NCBI GenBank assembly: GCA_900095095.1 | Contig: FMBT01000348.1 | Span: forward strand, 1-64,000 | Reading direction: 5' to 3' | Source of the DNA: Fragilariopsis cylindrus CCMP1102 | Taxonomy: Eukaryota > Bacillariophyta > Bacillariophyceae > Bacillariales > Bacillariaceae | Length of the DNA stretch: 64,000 nucleotides | Shown here: positions 42,301-53,417 of the stretch, piece by piece | How positions within the stretch are numbered: the first letter of the stretch is position 1 | Layout: every line of letters begins with the position of its first letter | Made by a program: the position numbers and the translations under genes | The notes under the pieces: generated by a model | Databases searched by the model: none | Told to the model about the DNA's origin: nothing | The model's input: only the letters and a program-made list of their open reading frames with translations

Positions 42301-42485
42301 TGTGTTCAGGGATTGTTACGAACTACGGAGGGATGCTCTCTCATGCGGCAATTGTCGCCCGCGAATTTGGAATTCCGGCAATTGTTGGAACTCAAGATTC
42401 AACTTACAAGTTTAGAACTGGAGATATTGTGACCATTGATTCTAACACACACTCTGTCACTCGTGTCCAGCAGCAAGAAGATTAG
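39331..42485 (+). CDS. PEP-utilising phosphotransferase-like protein (PEP synthase/rifampicin phosphotransferase type), frame-disrupted
   Basis: Architecture of PEP synthase-like enzymes lacking the PEP/pyruvate barrel: an N-terminal ATP-binding domain (ALMGGKALNCWKLARHGFPIP, RSSSSAEDLDSQSFAGQYDT, MKMVEAQSSGVCFSRN, DIEWAVDNNGRLYVLQSRPIT), a ~450-residue middle domain, and a C-terminal swivelling phosphohistidine domain with GGMLSHAAIVAREFGIPAIVG carrying the catalytic His. Bacterial rifampicin phosphotransferases share this order; the substrate here is unknown. Exons 39331-39880, 40096-40354 and 40491-42485 with canonical introns. The coding frame changes about seven or eight times between 40096 and 42026 (for example at 40316, 40532, ~40975, ~41640, ~41912 and twice at 42013-42026), most explicable as one-base losses in short homopolymers, while each segment keeps family residues. 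The first change disappears if the acceptor at 40106 is used. Either assembly error or a decaying gene; neighbours suggest error contributes. Confidence 0.75.
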
Positions 42486-43662
42486 GGTAATGAAATGAAC
42501 AGAACAGAACAAAACAAGACAAGACAGGACAAAACAAAACAAAACAAACAGGACAAAACATTAGCAAATTGCATGAAATAAATCATTTCTCAGACGAATT
42601 TCGATACACAATACATATATATATATATATATATATATGAAGCGAATCGAATCGAATCAAGTACGACAAGGAATGGCGCGTCAAGAATTAACGGATAAAG
42701 GTGGAGTTCAGTTTATTGTATCTAGCCATTACATTTATTTTTATTTCCTATATGCAATTGAACAAAATTCTATGATAGCTCTAAACACTAGAAGGGTTAG
42801 AACTGACTTGATTCCCCTGTTAGTATCAGATCAGCTCTATAGTGGATATATATTTTAAAAGAGTTTGGAATAATGATGAATGAATAATTGGTTCTCCTAT
42901 TTTAATTTGACAGTATACTTCTCCATCCCATCCATGACAATTGATCTACAATAATGTTTTAAAATGGAACGTTTCTATTGAAGTCAATCTGTTGACTGGT
43001 AGTGGTAGGTAGTATTTGTAATACAGTACTGTAATAATATGATTGTGTCTAGTACACTGTACAAATATTCAGTCTTGTAAAATATAATCATCCAGTCCCG
43101 GCTATCATTATTACAGTTTACAGTAGGATGACACTCTACTACAGGAACAGTAGAAAGTCAATATAAACTCAACTATAATTTGATTTTAACCGGAAATTGT
43201 CATTTTTATGACGTTTCGGCTTATTGTATTTAATTTCTATTTGAATAATTTTTAAGGTTTCTATTTTTAGAATAAACTTCTCTTTATACTTTAAGCTATT
43301 TCTTTCTGGCTGTGCGCTGGAATTAACCAGATTTGAGTCTGCGCCTCATACATCTTGCACGTTCAATATACTTGCAGGACTACGTAAAATGATAGAATAA
43401 ACGACATCCCGATACGCATGTCGTGTCATGCAGTACAGTAATTAAAATAAATGCATTCCAAGAAAAAAATAACAACCCGAAACGCAAATTATTTCGCAGA
43501 TTGAAGTTAGTTTCATTTGATTTTGGGCACTCAAAAACTCGACCAAAGAACATGGACGAAGGGGATTTTAGATTCGTATACAAGCAGTAGTGGTTGCACG
43601 TACGGGGGCTGGCGAGACTTTTCGGTTGGGTTGGTAGATAATTCTTTGGATATTCTCTGGAT
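42486..43662. other. Intergenic, 1.2 kb, with AC-A-rich and AT repeats
   Basis: Contains ACAAA/ACAGG-type purine-rich repeats (42496-42560) and (AT)n at about 42615-42638. One copy of a ~50-base direct repeat lies at 43279-43326. No gene seen. Confidence 0.5.
43279..43326 (+). repeat. Direct repeat flanking PAN2, upstream copy
   Basis: About 48 bases around TTTAAGCTATTTCTTTCTGG, repeated in the same orientation at 48443-48494. The two copies differ only by one-base length changes in T and C runs. Confidence 0.85.
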
Positions 43663-46600
43663 ATGAATTACAGCAACGAAAATCCGAACTATGGCTATCC
43701 TTCGGGTCAACCGACCACTGTTGTCGACGAATCGTCATACGTTTATGAGGCACAAGGAGAAAACGGAGATATGTCAGAACAGCAATCTTACTACTACGAT
43801 TATTCTCAACAACAGCAACAATATACATATCAACAGCAGCAGCAGCAGCAGCAGGAATATGACGAATTCGGACAGCCATTGGTAGGAACAGGTGCATGGG
43901 AAGAACCAGCAAAGGATGGAGAGTATTTTTATGTTTCCGATTTCACTCCAGAAGTGTACGGTCACGCTGTCAGTGCATTGGCCTTCGATCCTATGTATAA
44001 TTGCATGTATGTCGCATCTACTACACAAAGTATGTCACCCAGTACCAGATATACCAAGTCAAACCATTACCACCGAGCTAGTTTGCTTCTTGCATATTCG
44101 AGGACTCCTTCGAAAGAATTATTTTTGTACAGTTCCGTGGCTGGTCATCCGGAAGCATCTGTCTCCACCTTACAATCGGTGTACGAATCTATATATGGGA
44201 TTTCCAAAGTGGATGCAATCCAACGTGGAGTTGGGAAATGGTTGGTCGCGGGAAGTTCAGGTGATGGACGAAGAGGGAATAATTTTTACCCGCCAAATCA
44301 CGCGTACCAACCCCCATATGGTGGAGGAGAAGTAGCAGAAAACATGAATGCGTATAATTATAATACTCGTCCGGGACAACATCAACAAAGGCAAAGGGGT
44401 CACATGGGAATCACGGAACTTTTGCCGTTAGATAGTGGCTTTGTTGCTTCAGTTTCACCTTCGGCAGTGCGGATACATTCGCATGGAGGCTTTCAGGTGC
44501 ATGACCACCCTGACATGTCTGGGATGATCAGTGGGACGATTCATCCGAACTGTTCATCGGGGGTATCGAATAGTGGAAATGCTGCTGCAACCCACATAAC
44601 GGTTGGAGGGCTGTCTATGAAGAAGTCAAGCGGTACCGATTCGACTATTCATCCGTCTATTCATTGTCTCGATCTTTGGCAGGGACTACGTACTGTCTAC
44701 TCGCGTTGTTTTAAGGACGCAAGCAATAATGATAACCAAGTGGGGGTAACTTGTATGACGACCAGTCACGAAAGAGGATCTATTGTTGCGGGATGCACTG
44801 ATGGGAATATTCGATTATTAGATGGATCCTTACGAGAATTGGCAACGATACGATCGCATTTGGGTGGAGTCTCAAGTATCGATGTATCTCCAGATGGGAA
44901 TCTTGTAGCGACCACGGGTTACAGTTCGAAAGCGAAACCAACAAGTAATGACGGTTGCAGCGCGCTGTATGCGTTTCCAGACCAGATAGTAAAGATTTAT
45001 GATCTAAGGTATTTAGGACGAGGTGGTATATCTCACCCTTTTTCAGGTGCGAAGGGAGCACCGAGACACGTATGCTTCGTTCCAGATGTAGAAGATTGTC
45101 CGTCAAATCGATTCCTTGTTGCTAGTGGCAAGCGGGGAGGTGGGATGCAAATCATCACTCCATTTGAGACGCAAAATGAGGACACCATAAGCTTCTTCTT
45201 GCCACCTTTGCAAGAAGGAGAATCGATTACAGCTATGAGTAAACCGGAAGAGAGCGGTGATGAATTGGCTTTGGGGACTTCTATGGGACGAGTTATGAGA
45301 TATGGTCTGGCTGGCTACGATAAAAAAATTGACAACAGCAAAACTAAGCAATTGACTACACAATCTGGCGAAACAAAACCCATTACCTCAAGGAGGCGAG
45401 AAAAAGAGGACCTGAGTATGCCTCCGTTTTATCCTGTTGAACCAGCTGTATCGTTGGACCCTACACTATTACAAGGAAATCCCGAGTTGAGGAATGGAAC
45501 TACCGACGAGATGCGATGTTTGTTTAGTACATACATATTACAAACATACCCTACGGTTACATCAATAGGAGATTCTTTCGAAGATGCCATATCGACATTT
45601 GGAGCCCAGATCGGTGGAGACCCAATATTGTTGGAAAAAATAGGAAGATTAATCAAAGTTTACTTAAGGAGGCAACTACTGGTGAAAAGGAATATATGCT
45701 AACTGTTCCGACTTCCAAAATTCATGTAGATCTGCTTATAAACCACAATACTGTGTCAAAAAATTACAAAGGAAAAAAGACTAAGGAAATACCAAATCCA
45801 AACAAGATGCTGTATAACGTCAAACTTTCTTCTTTGTGCTACGAAGATGGATGGAATGGGAAACAGCAACAGCAACATCGCGGACAACGAAGCAATGGTA
45901 CAAGTACGTCGAATAATGGTATTCCTGCCCGTTATCAACTACAAATAAGACCAGCTTTCACAGCATCGAGAGCCTTCGATCCTTCCGAATACAACGACAC
46001 GGGGCTTTTCCCTGGTTGGGATTACGGGTCGACTATGCCAAACGCATGGGTGTCACCGGTCCTACTCTTATTTTACTTTATCCCAGAAATTCGGAATGCA
46101 GTTCTTTCCGCTCAATTTAACGATAAGTCCCTCGGCACTAAAGCTTACGATAAGGCCCTAACCCCCGAACTTGGATTTGTTTTCCATCAAATGGAAAGCC
46201 TGTCACGATTCGGTCTACTATATCCCACGATGGAATTACGAAATTCCAAAGAAAAGCGACATCGGCCTAAGATTGGAGCGTGGATACCATCAAACTTTTT
46301 AACATTCTTATCTACTATGGGAGAAGCTGAGAAAATGGCTGTTTTGGATGACTCTCCTGCGGCAGTTGACCTTCCGAGAAGACCTGAGTCGTTTTATCGC
46401 TTCTTGGCCTATCAGCTAGATAGAGAGCTGGGCTCTTCATCTGTATTATTACCTTCGTCAAAGAATAAATCATCAGAACCAAAATTGATGGACTCTCTTC
46501 ATGGTCTTGACTTTTTGAGTAGTAATCAATTCATTGAATCGAAGGCAAGCCCACCGACACAATCTTCGACTCGCGCGTTAACTTTAGATCTGAATTATGA

Positions 46601-48385
46601 TATTTTCATCCGGGCGCAAAAAGGAGCCCATTCGATTTGGAGAATTGCTTCAACATTCCTTGTGCCGAGAAACTAGATTAAGAGCTTGGAACAATAAATC
46701 TCGTGCTTATGAAACCATTGTTCAGAGAAGAATTGCAACATCTCTTCCTCAAATTCTGACAATATCGTGTGCTTGTGCTGGTCGAAAAGAACAAGACGGC
46801 TTATGGGCCTGGAGGACAGATACTAACGGGCGCGATCCCTGGTTAGCTGAAACAATAGAAGTTGAGTTACTTGAAGATGGTAACGTTGCAGTAACAGAAT
46901 GGCACAAAACCGAAGATGGTAACGGAGAGACTTCATCGACTTTCCGGGGGAAATCTTCCCTTCCACCTGAAGTATCCAGACTAGTGTCAAACGCCTCTTC
47001 AAAACAGAAGTATCGATATCGCCTTGAATCAGTCCTTTCATTTGTGACAGACTCTTCAGATGAAGGCGAATCTGACGAAACATTAGGTCACCACGTTCTC
47101 CACTCACGTGTACCTCTCGATTACAAGCGAATGGTTATAAAGAGCCAAGCTGAAGAGGCGAGAAAGATATCAGGCATTAATACGAATCTAAAGTCTGAAG
47201 AAGAACGCGAGTTACACAATCTTCTTCTATCGTCCGGTATTACAACAGAGGATTATGTGAAGCGGGCAGAAGATGCCGAGCATCAGCTATCATCCATCGA
47301 ACAAGAGCAAGAGACACACCATGATTCGTCGTCGTCCACCAACTGTGATTGGATACTTTATAATAGCTACAAGGTTTCCAAGACAGTCGTTGAAGATGCG
47401 AGAGCCTTTCATGTACCGTTCAAGGAGCCGGTTCTTGTGGTCTTTCAAGCCGTTGATGAAAATGGGGTTCCACTACGAGATACGAAAGATTCACACAGTG
47501 GAGTGGATAAAATCTCGAAGTCCCTTTCTGTATCTGTAATGAACCCTTCTTCTCTATCTACAAATACTGGTGACATTCTTACTAATGAGTGTTTGCAACA
47601 ATTTCGGCGAGGACGTCCAATAGCATTTGACGCCGAATTTGTCAGCGTCCAAGAAGAAGATTCGGAATTGACTGAGTCAGGACAGAAACAAGTCTTACGT
47701 GACATGCGTCATGCTCTTGGTCGGATATCTATCTTCGATTGTCCTACTGAAAACGTTGTTGTGGATGACCATGTATTGCCTCGAGAACAGGTTGTGGACT
47801 TTTTGACTCGATTTTCGGGAATTATAGACGAAGATTTGGATCCAGCCCGTTCTAGTCATCGAATTATTTCGACTCGGAATGCTTACTTGCAGTTGCGATA
47901 CTTATTGGATCAGGGTTGTATCTTTGTAGGGCATGGACTGAAACAGGACTTCAGTACAGTGAATTTGATCGTTCCGCCCAATCAGGTTCGTTTTCTTTGT
48001 CTTTCGTTAGGTCGTGACCGAGAGTTGTCCTACTAATATTTGAATACCTATACTACTTTTCAATTTCACTCACCCCGTCTTGCCCGTCGTCGTCTTCGTC
48101 TGTCGGTCGAATGAATTATCACATATGCAGATAGTAGATACTGTGAAAATATTTCACCAATGCGGTAAGCGTTACGTCTCTCTTCGTTTTCTCTCCAACT
48201 TTGTTTTTGGACGAGACATGCAACAAGACACACACGACTCAGTTGAGGATGCACGAGCAGCATATGAATTATATTGTAAGGCCTTGATATGGAAAAAAGA
48301 AGGTATTTGGGACCAGCGTTTGCAAGAACTATATAATTTCGGGGAGAAGACGTCGTGGAAGCTTGGTACGAAGGATAGCAGTTGA
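43663..48385 (+). CDS. PAN2: PAN2, catalytic subunit of the PAN2-PAN3 poly(A) nuclease
   Basis: Shortens mRNA poly(A) tails at the start of decay in the cytoplasm, together with PAN3. About 1,525 residues against ~1,200 in animals. Starts at ATG 43663 with a Gln/Tyr-rich tail, then the WD40-like region (VYGHAVSALAFDPMYNCMYV; GSIVAGCTDGNIRLLDGSL; VSSIDVSPDGNLVATTGY), the pseudo-USP domain (EMRCLFSTYILQTYP; FGELLQHSLCRETRLRAW), and the DEDD exonuclease: IAFDAEFVSVQ, FVGHGLKQDF and, after a 145-base intron (47986-48130), IVDTVKIFHQ...LRFLSNFVFG and THDSVEDAR. All four acidic residues and the His are present. The frame shifts twice, in an A run at 45655-45657 and in the A5 run at 46618-46622; each is mended in the family alignment by one A, so both are probably assembly length errors in this essential gene. 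Confidence 0.92.
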
Positions 48386-48812
48386 AAGGGAATATTATGA
48401 TTCATTATATTCTAAAATAAGCAAATCATTTGGAAAAAGGGATTCTCTTTTATACTTTAAGCTATTTTCTTTCTGGCTGTGCGCCTGGAATTAATGGTAT
48501 TGATTGGTACTAGATAGCGACTTACACATAGTGTGTTTCCAGTAACTTATGGATGACGAAAGAATTATAATGGCGTCTAGCAGTCCATTGCAATAATGTT
48601 TGCAACATTAAGCTGCATTAATTGTTCGTGTTACAAAGCATTTGGTATCATTTTTGTGATGATAAATGCTACGTGATTGATTTCGTACACCTTTGGATCT
48701 CTTTGAAATCCTCTTATTCTCAAACAAATTACTGCAAACAATCGCCCCCACTACGAAGTCTAAAAGTATACATTAGTTATTAATAATTACTTATGACCTT
48801 GATCTATGGAGT
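48386..48812. other. Intergenic with the downstream direct-repeat copy
   Basis: Spacer between convergent PAN2 and the paralog gene; holds the repeat at 48443-48494, otherwise nothing recognised. Confidence 0.5.
48443..48494 (+). repeat. Direct repeat flanking PAN2, downstream copy
   Basis: Matches 43279-43326 in the same orientation; 58 bases after the PAN2 stop. Confidence 0.85.
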
Positions 48813-51491
48813 CTATTCATTTATTTGTGACGAATAAGCTGTTCTTGCCTTAAGGGGATTGTACAACTTCACGAAGTGTTGACTCGTACTGGGTGATATA
48901 TCCTCCTCTTCATATGTATCGTGCTCTGAAATAGCTTCTCCAGATTCTCCTATCATCACCATTTCGCCCCATCTTGTATCTTCGTCTGATAAGGGAAGTA
49001 ACCGTCTTTGTCGTCGCCATCGGTGTAGGACGTACGATAGACTTATTTCTTCCAAGTTACGATTGTTATTTTTGTTGCTCCAAAACAGATGCTCTTCGTA
49101 CCATTCACAACGAAGTCTTTTGCTCCGAACAGAATCAACAGAATAAATCATCAAGGGTGTGTCAACGAGTTGAAACCCTGATCCTGCTTCATGTGCCTTC
49201 TGCCAGGTTATTGATTTAGCGTAGACTTCAAATTGTCGTGTGTTATTTTGGAAGGAATCGTATCCTTGTGTACTCTTGCCTTTTTGTTCCAGGATGAACT
49301 TTGCCGCGTTGAACATGTAATCGTCCTTTGTTGGATCCGAGTTGAAGCTAGTAACATTGTATTTATGTGCAAATAAATCAATGTGCCTGCTTGGAATCAT
49401 ATCGTTCCCTTCACTTTCTCCTGGTAAATAACTTTTTGGTTTGGCTTTAGCATCAAGCTGTCGGCCCATTAAATACCATATGATTTGTAGTGAAGGAAGG
49501 ACGTCGAAATGTTGTGGTTCTAAATAGAAAGCCTTCAGAACGCCATCATTCACAATACTTTCAGGAATCATTTTTGGCATCATATAATCAGCCTCAGATA
49601 GAGATCTCTCGTCCTCATCGACCCATATCAATTTCCAACCATTGTTTGATACTTGACCGTTCCATTCGTTAATTGATTTATCAGAAGACTGGTCGTCTCT
49701 CTTTACTGCCTCATTGATAGTATTGTTTACTATAGAACTGTTCGATGACACAAATGCCAACTGACAGAAGGATTCCCTCGGCCAAGCAGCCTTATTATCT
49801 GCTTCCTTCATAAGAGGGAGCCCCTCCAGCGTTGGAGAGAAATTAGTCGTGTACAGCAGATATTTACAGCCATTAGTAATATCCTTTGTGATAGTTAGGA
49901 CGGAATTCCAAACTGAAAGCTGATGACATTGGACAAAACTTGCACATGCCGAAATACACGGAAACAAATGATGCTGTCGGCGTTCTAATAGCGAAACACT
50001 AGGATCCATCTTTTTCTCGAGTATGTGGTGACGTGTATTCATAAGGGCGAGTCTCGTTATCCTTGAATTTTCTACTGACGAATCATGGACAGGAGAAGGA
50101 TCTTCATATGGATTAGTTTGCTTATAATTCCAAGAAAGTATCGGAAGAAGCGTCTCATCGACTGTTTCCCCCTCATTCTTGTTAGAACTCAGAACTATTG
50201 GGAGCAACTTTTTTGATAGTTGAAGTAATGATGTCGTTTGAGATTTCGCTGCAGTCAAAATTGGGATCGAATTTTGTTTCTGTGTATGCTCTAAGCTACC
50301 TGAAACCAAAATAGATTGGATTGCTTTTGAGATAGATATGAGGGGTTGTGCCATAGACGTCGACGTCGAATCGTACCCTTGAACTTTATCGGTGACCATA
50401 CTAGTTCGGTGAAGAAACTCATCAGAATGTAGCCATGATGCACCTCCTGTGAACGGGCCATAAATATCAGGAAGATTGAGCTGTCTCGCACGAAGCTGGT
50501 ATTGAAATCGATACGTGTTTAGTAGTATTGGGCTTAGTTTCGAAAACACTCCGGCTGATTTAGTATTCGTATATGGTACATTCGATGTTACATGGAGAAA
50601 ACTCGCAGGTCGTTCCGATCGTATTTTACAATTGTATTGCACATTTGTTGTAACTCGTCTATCATTGCATGAGTTGTAAAGGCACTCAACTTGTCATCCG
50701 TTGATAGGAGAAATGAATCGGATTGGAAGAAAAATATGTACGTTGGAGAGAAATCTTCAAATAGGTCTTCCATAGTTCGTTTTCCAATAGGAGTTTCGGA
50801 AATATGCACCTTTAAGTTAGGTATGCGTTGCATCAAAAATTCATAACGGAAAGATTCTTCCGCATTCGGTATGTGATCCGATAATCCAAGAATATGTGTC
50901 ACACCACACTCCACGGCTAATACGAGCGCTAATTCGAAGGCTAGTGGATCAGACAGGATGCTAGATATAAGAATTTGGTCGCTGGCGTTGTAACTTTTCC
51001 TATCGTTGCGTTCACAATAATCGTCTCCGAGAATATAGTCATTCGTTGGAAACGAAGGATATATTGAATCAATACTATAGGTAGTCATTGCACTTGCATC
51101 GGTGGTTGTATTACTAAGAGACAAAAAGGATATGTTGAAGGTATCGTCCGTGTCTTTCTTTTCGGATATTCTGATCGGTGTTGGTGCTGCTTCTCGATCT
51201 TAACTTTGGAGTACTTGGAGTACTCGGAGCATGGTCCATCGAAATATTAACTCTGTGAACATTTTCCTCGTTGTACTGGGAGACCAATACGGAATTCCGT
51301 ATCGTATGTATCATGCAGAGCATAGCGAACATTCCGATCCTACTTTTGAGTCTACCACTGTCACGCTTTACGATCTTCTCAGGTAGTTCTGGAAAAGCAT
51401 TGTTTTTGTCTGACACTCTGTAGGTTTTTTTTTGACCCGAATTACCGGTGCTACGATCGTCATAACTATTTGTAAACCTTGATTCATTCAT
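48813..51491 (-). CDS. Degenerate paralog of the epimerase/glycosyltransferase fusion
   Basis: Distant paralog of the gene at 34754-37867. ATG 51491; a membrane-anchor-like helix at about residues 49-68 (RIGMFAMLCMIHTIRNSVL). A likely 91-base intron (51204-51114, weak GTTAAG donor, strong CTCTTAG acceptor) joins the first exon. Shared features with the paralog: FELALVLAVECGVTHIL aligns with GSELALALHR, DIYGPFTGG with VYGPWGVPG, CISACASFVQCHQLSVWN with the PCASECSHEAQC domain, and LRCEWYEEHLFWSN...LSYVLHRW with FRCDVLGEIVQWE...LGLHDMW. The NAD-binding glycine motif is lost (QILISSILSDPLAFELA), no YxxxK is seen, and the DxD position reads YLEPQHF. So both domains look catalytically dead or changed. 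The frame shifts once in an A4 run at 50624-50627; one more A would keep the family alignment (MCNTIVK-IRSERPASFLHVTS). Confidence 0.6.
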
Positions 51492-52517
51492 TTCTCATCC
51501 TGTCTTAGATCAGGAACACCTTTTTTCAATCACCTTCCACTTTTTCCAACTCTTATGTGCGGGCGCTTAGTTCATCTGGTAGATTGTAACAGCATGATCC
51601 GATATCTCGTTAATGTGTACTTTGTGCGGTAAAGTATTGTGTAAGGCGTAAGAAAATTTAAAAATGAAATAATGATGTACAAAGTTGTAAGTTTCGCGTT
51701 AAAAGTAACGTTAACGTTATCGGGCATGTGTTTAAAAATTCGTTAGAATTAAATATAAGCGAACTCGCCACCTAAATCATGGGAATCTAATTATGCTTAA
51801 TTTTTTATAGATTATTTATTTGTGAGACGTGGTAATAAAGAAATGACGATGGACCACCTAGCAAGCACCCAGCTGGTACTGTAGACATACTAGGTTCATT
51901 GTTCAATGTATCAATCCATTGTTTATGCTATCACCCTCTGCCAGTTGAAAACAAATACTTTGTTTAATTAATGGTCAAAAGGTTAAATCCATCCAGGATA
52001 CAATAAAGAGAGTAAATTTTATCTCTTGTTGTGTTTCTTTGATCACTGTTGGATTGGTGGTTGGTAGTCTATTATTATAGAAAACTGCAGGGAGCAGATT
52101 CAGCATAAGCGCAGCTTTGTTACAATTTTACCAGGACTTGATCTCACTATCTTCATTGTGAACTGGGGGTCTTGTGGTACTGGTACAGTAGCTCAATGGT
52201 CGCAAGAATGGAGCTGCTACAGTATACAGTATGGCTGAGGAGAGATTTTAATTCTGTTTCATCAGCATCATGATTCGATTCACGGACAATTTCAGTCGTG
52301 TGAATTTGATCAGTCCTGCCTGCCTAATTTACAGCGAAAAGTTTGTTCGTTCAATTCTTGATACCAAGGTTAATTTTTTCAATTATTACTGAAGACCGAA
52401 GAAATGAGGATGGATTATTTCAAGTATACTACTATTGCAAATCGCTAATTAAGTTTAAAAACCAACCAACCAATAGTTATAATATACCTATATTTACCAA
52501 CCTTCTAGCTATACAAA
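51492..52517. other. Divergent intergenic region, 1.0 kb
   Basis: AT-rich promoter region between a minus- and a plus-strand gene. A tRNA A-box-like TAGCTCAATGGTCGC occurs near 52190, but no B box or cloverleaf follows. Nothing else seen. Confidence 0.45.
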
Positions 52518-53417
52518 ATGCCTCCAAGCATGCCTCCACAGCAAACTGGAGGCTCTCACGATGTGTCAACCGCCGATCGCAATACGACTACTCGACAACC
52601 GATTACTAGAAGGATTAAAACATCTGAAACCACAGGATCATTACCGGCAATGAAATCTAGGCGTACGAATCATTCAAATATTAGAAAAGGACGGACAAGG
52701 CTTCCTCGAAAACGTGCCAAAGAGGAAAGCGTCAATACTGGAAATAGTGATGTTACAACTTTAGAACAAATTCCTTCATCGGCAACAGCAACAACAGCAC
52801 CCGTGGTATCATCCCTAGACGCAAACGGATTATCATACGGTGGTGGTATAGGTCCTTCTATCTCGCCCTACAGTATGATGCCTCCTTCTCCCTATATGGG
52901 TATGGGAATGGGCATGGGCATGGGCATGGGAATGGGAAATACAACGGGCATTCCATATTTTTCAGGTATTTATCAAATCGTCTATGGCGTTCAGAATTTA
53001 ATTTTTTCAATCAGTCAAGTTATACAGGTCGTGGGAACTAATCAGCAGGCATTGCAACATGCGTGGGAGTCTTTGAATCAAATGATCGACCATGCTGTTG
53101 TGACCTTTAATGAAATGAGGGCCTTGGACTGTATCCAACGTGAAAATGAAACAGAAGAAGAAGAACGAAAACGAAAACGTCTCAAAGCACTGCGGTACGC
53201 TTTAGTCTTCGGTGGTGGTTGGTTAGCATATAAACTTATACGGAATCTACTCTTTCGGAAGCGCTTGGTTCAGCAACGACGACAATTGCAGCAGCAGCAC
53301 CACAATCCTCAATGTCTGATTATGCCGGCGCAAGTTTTGGTTATCCTGGATACACTTATCATGGCGGTCAAGGATACTAGGAATATTAGATTTTATCTCT
53401 ATTCTATTCTAGACTAG
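52518..53417 (+). CDS. PEX13: PEX13-like peroxisomal import docking protein
   Basis: Membrane component of the peroxisomal docking complex that receives cargo receptors. ATG 52518. The N-terminal ~100 residues are polar and basic; then a Gly-Met repeat (GMGMGMGMGMGMG, from ATGGGN units at 52897-52938) typical of the PEX13 Gly-rich region, followed by GIYQIVYGVQNLIFSISQVIQ and FNEMRALDCIQRENE, an acidic/Lys helix and a membrane segment ALVFGGGWLAYKLI. No SH3 domain, as in plants. In the frame listed the C-terminus is 299 residues and ends at 53417. From about 53285 a second frame reads AAAPQSSMSDYAGASFGYPG and ends YTYHGGQGY at the stop 53378-53380, which is the expected Tyr/Gly-rich PEX13 tail. 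That frame is reached by one extra A before the GCA repeat, so the listed end is probably an artefact. Confidence 0.8.
   Translation: MPPSMPPQQTGGSHDVSTADRNTTTRQPITRRIKTSETTGSLPAMKSRRTNHSNIRKGRTRLPRKRAKEESVNTGNSDVTTLEQIPSSATATTAPVVSSLDANGLSYGGGIGPSISPYSMMPPSPYMGMGMGMGMGMGMGNTTGIPYFSGIYQIVYGVQNLIFSISQVIQVVGTNQQALQHAWESLNQMIDHAVVTFNEMRALDCIQRENETEEEERKRKRLKALRYALVFGGGWLAYKLIRNLLFRKRLVQQRRQLQQQHHNPQCLIMPAQVLVILDTLIMAVKDTRNIRFYLYSILD

Noticed and set aside
39207-42485. PEP-utilising gene as a processed retro-pseudogene because of the nearby poly(A)
   Set aside because: The poly(A) is upstream, not downstream, and the gene keeps two spliceosomal introns.
50600-50692. 89-base intron (GTTGAG to CTGCGAG) instead of a frame change in the paralog
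   Set aside because: It is phase-compatible but would remove the helix MIDELQQM that aligns with MMEALMEQL of the paralog, and both splice sites are weak.
50588-51124. Separate small gene inside the paralog locus
   Set aside because: Its sequence aligns with the Rossmann part of the paralog at 34754-37867 and joins its neighbours by an intron and one homopolymer change.
52185-52215. tRNA-like A box TAGCTCAATGGTCGC
   Set aside because: No B box at the right distance and no cloverleaf can be drawn.
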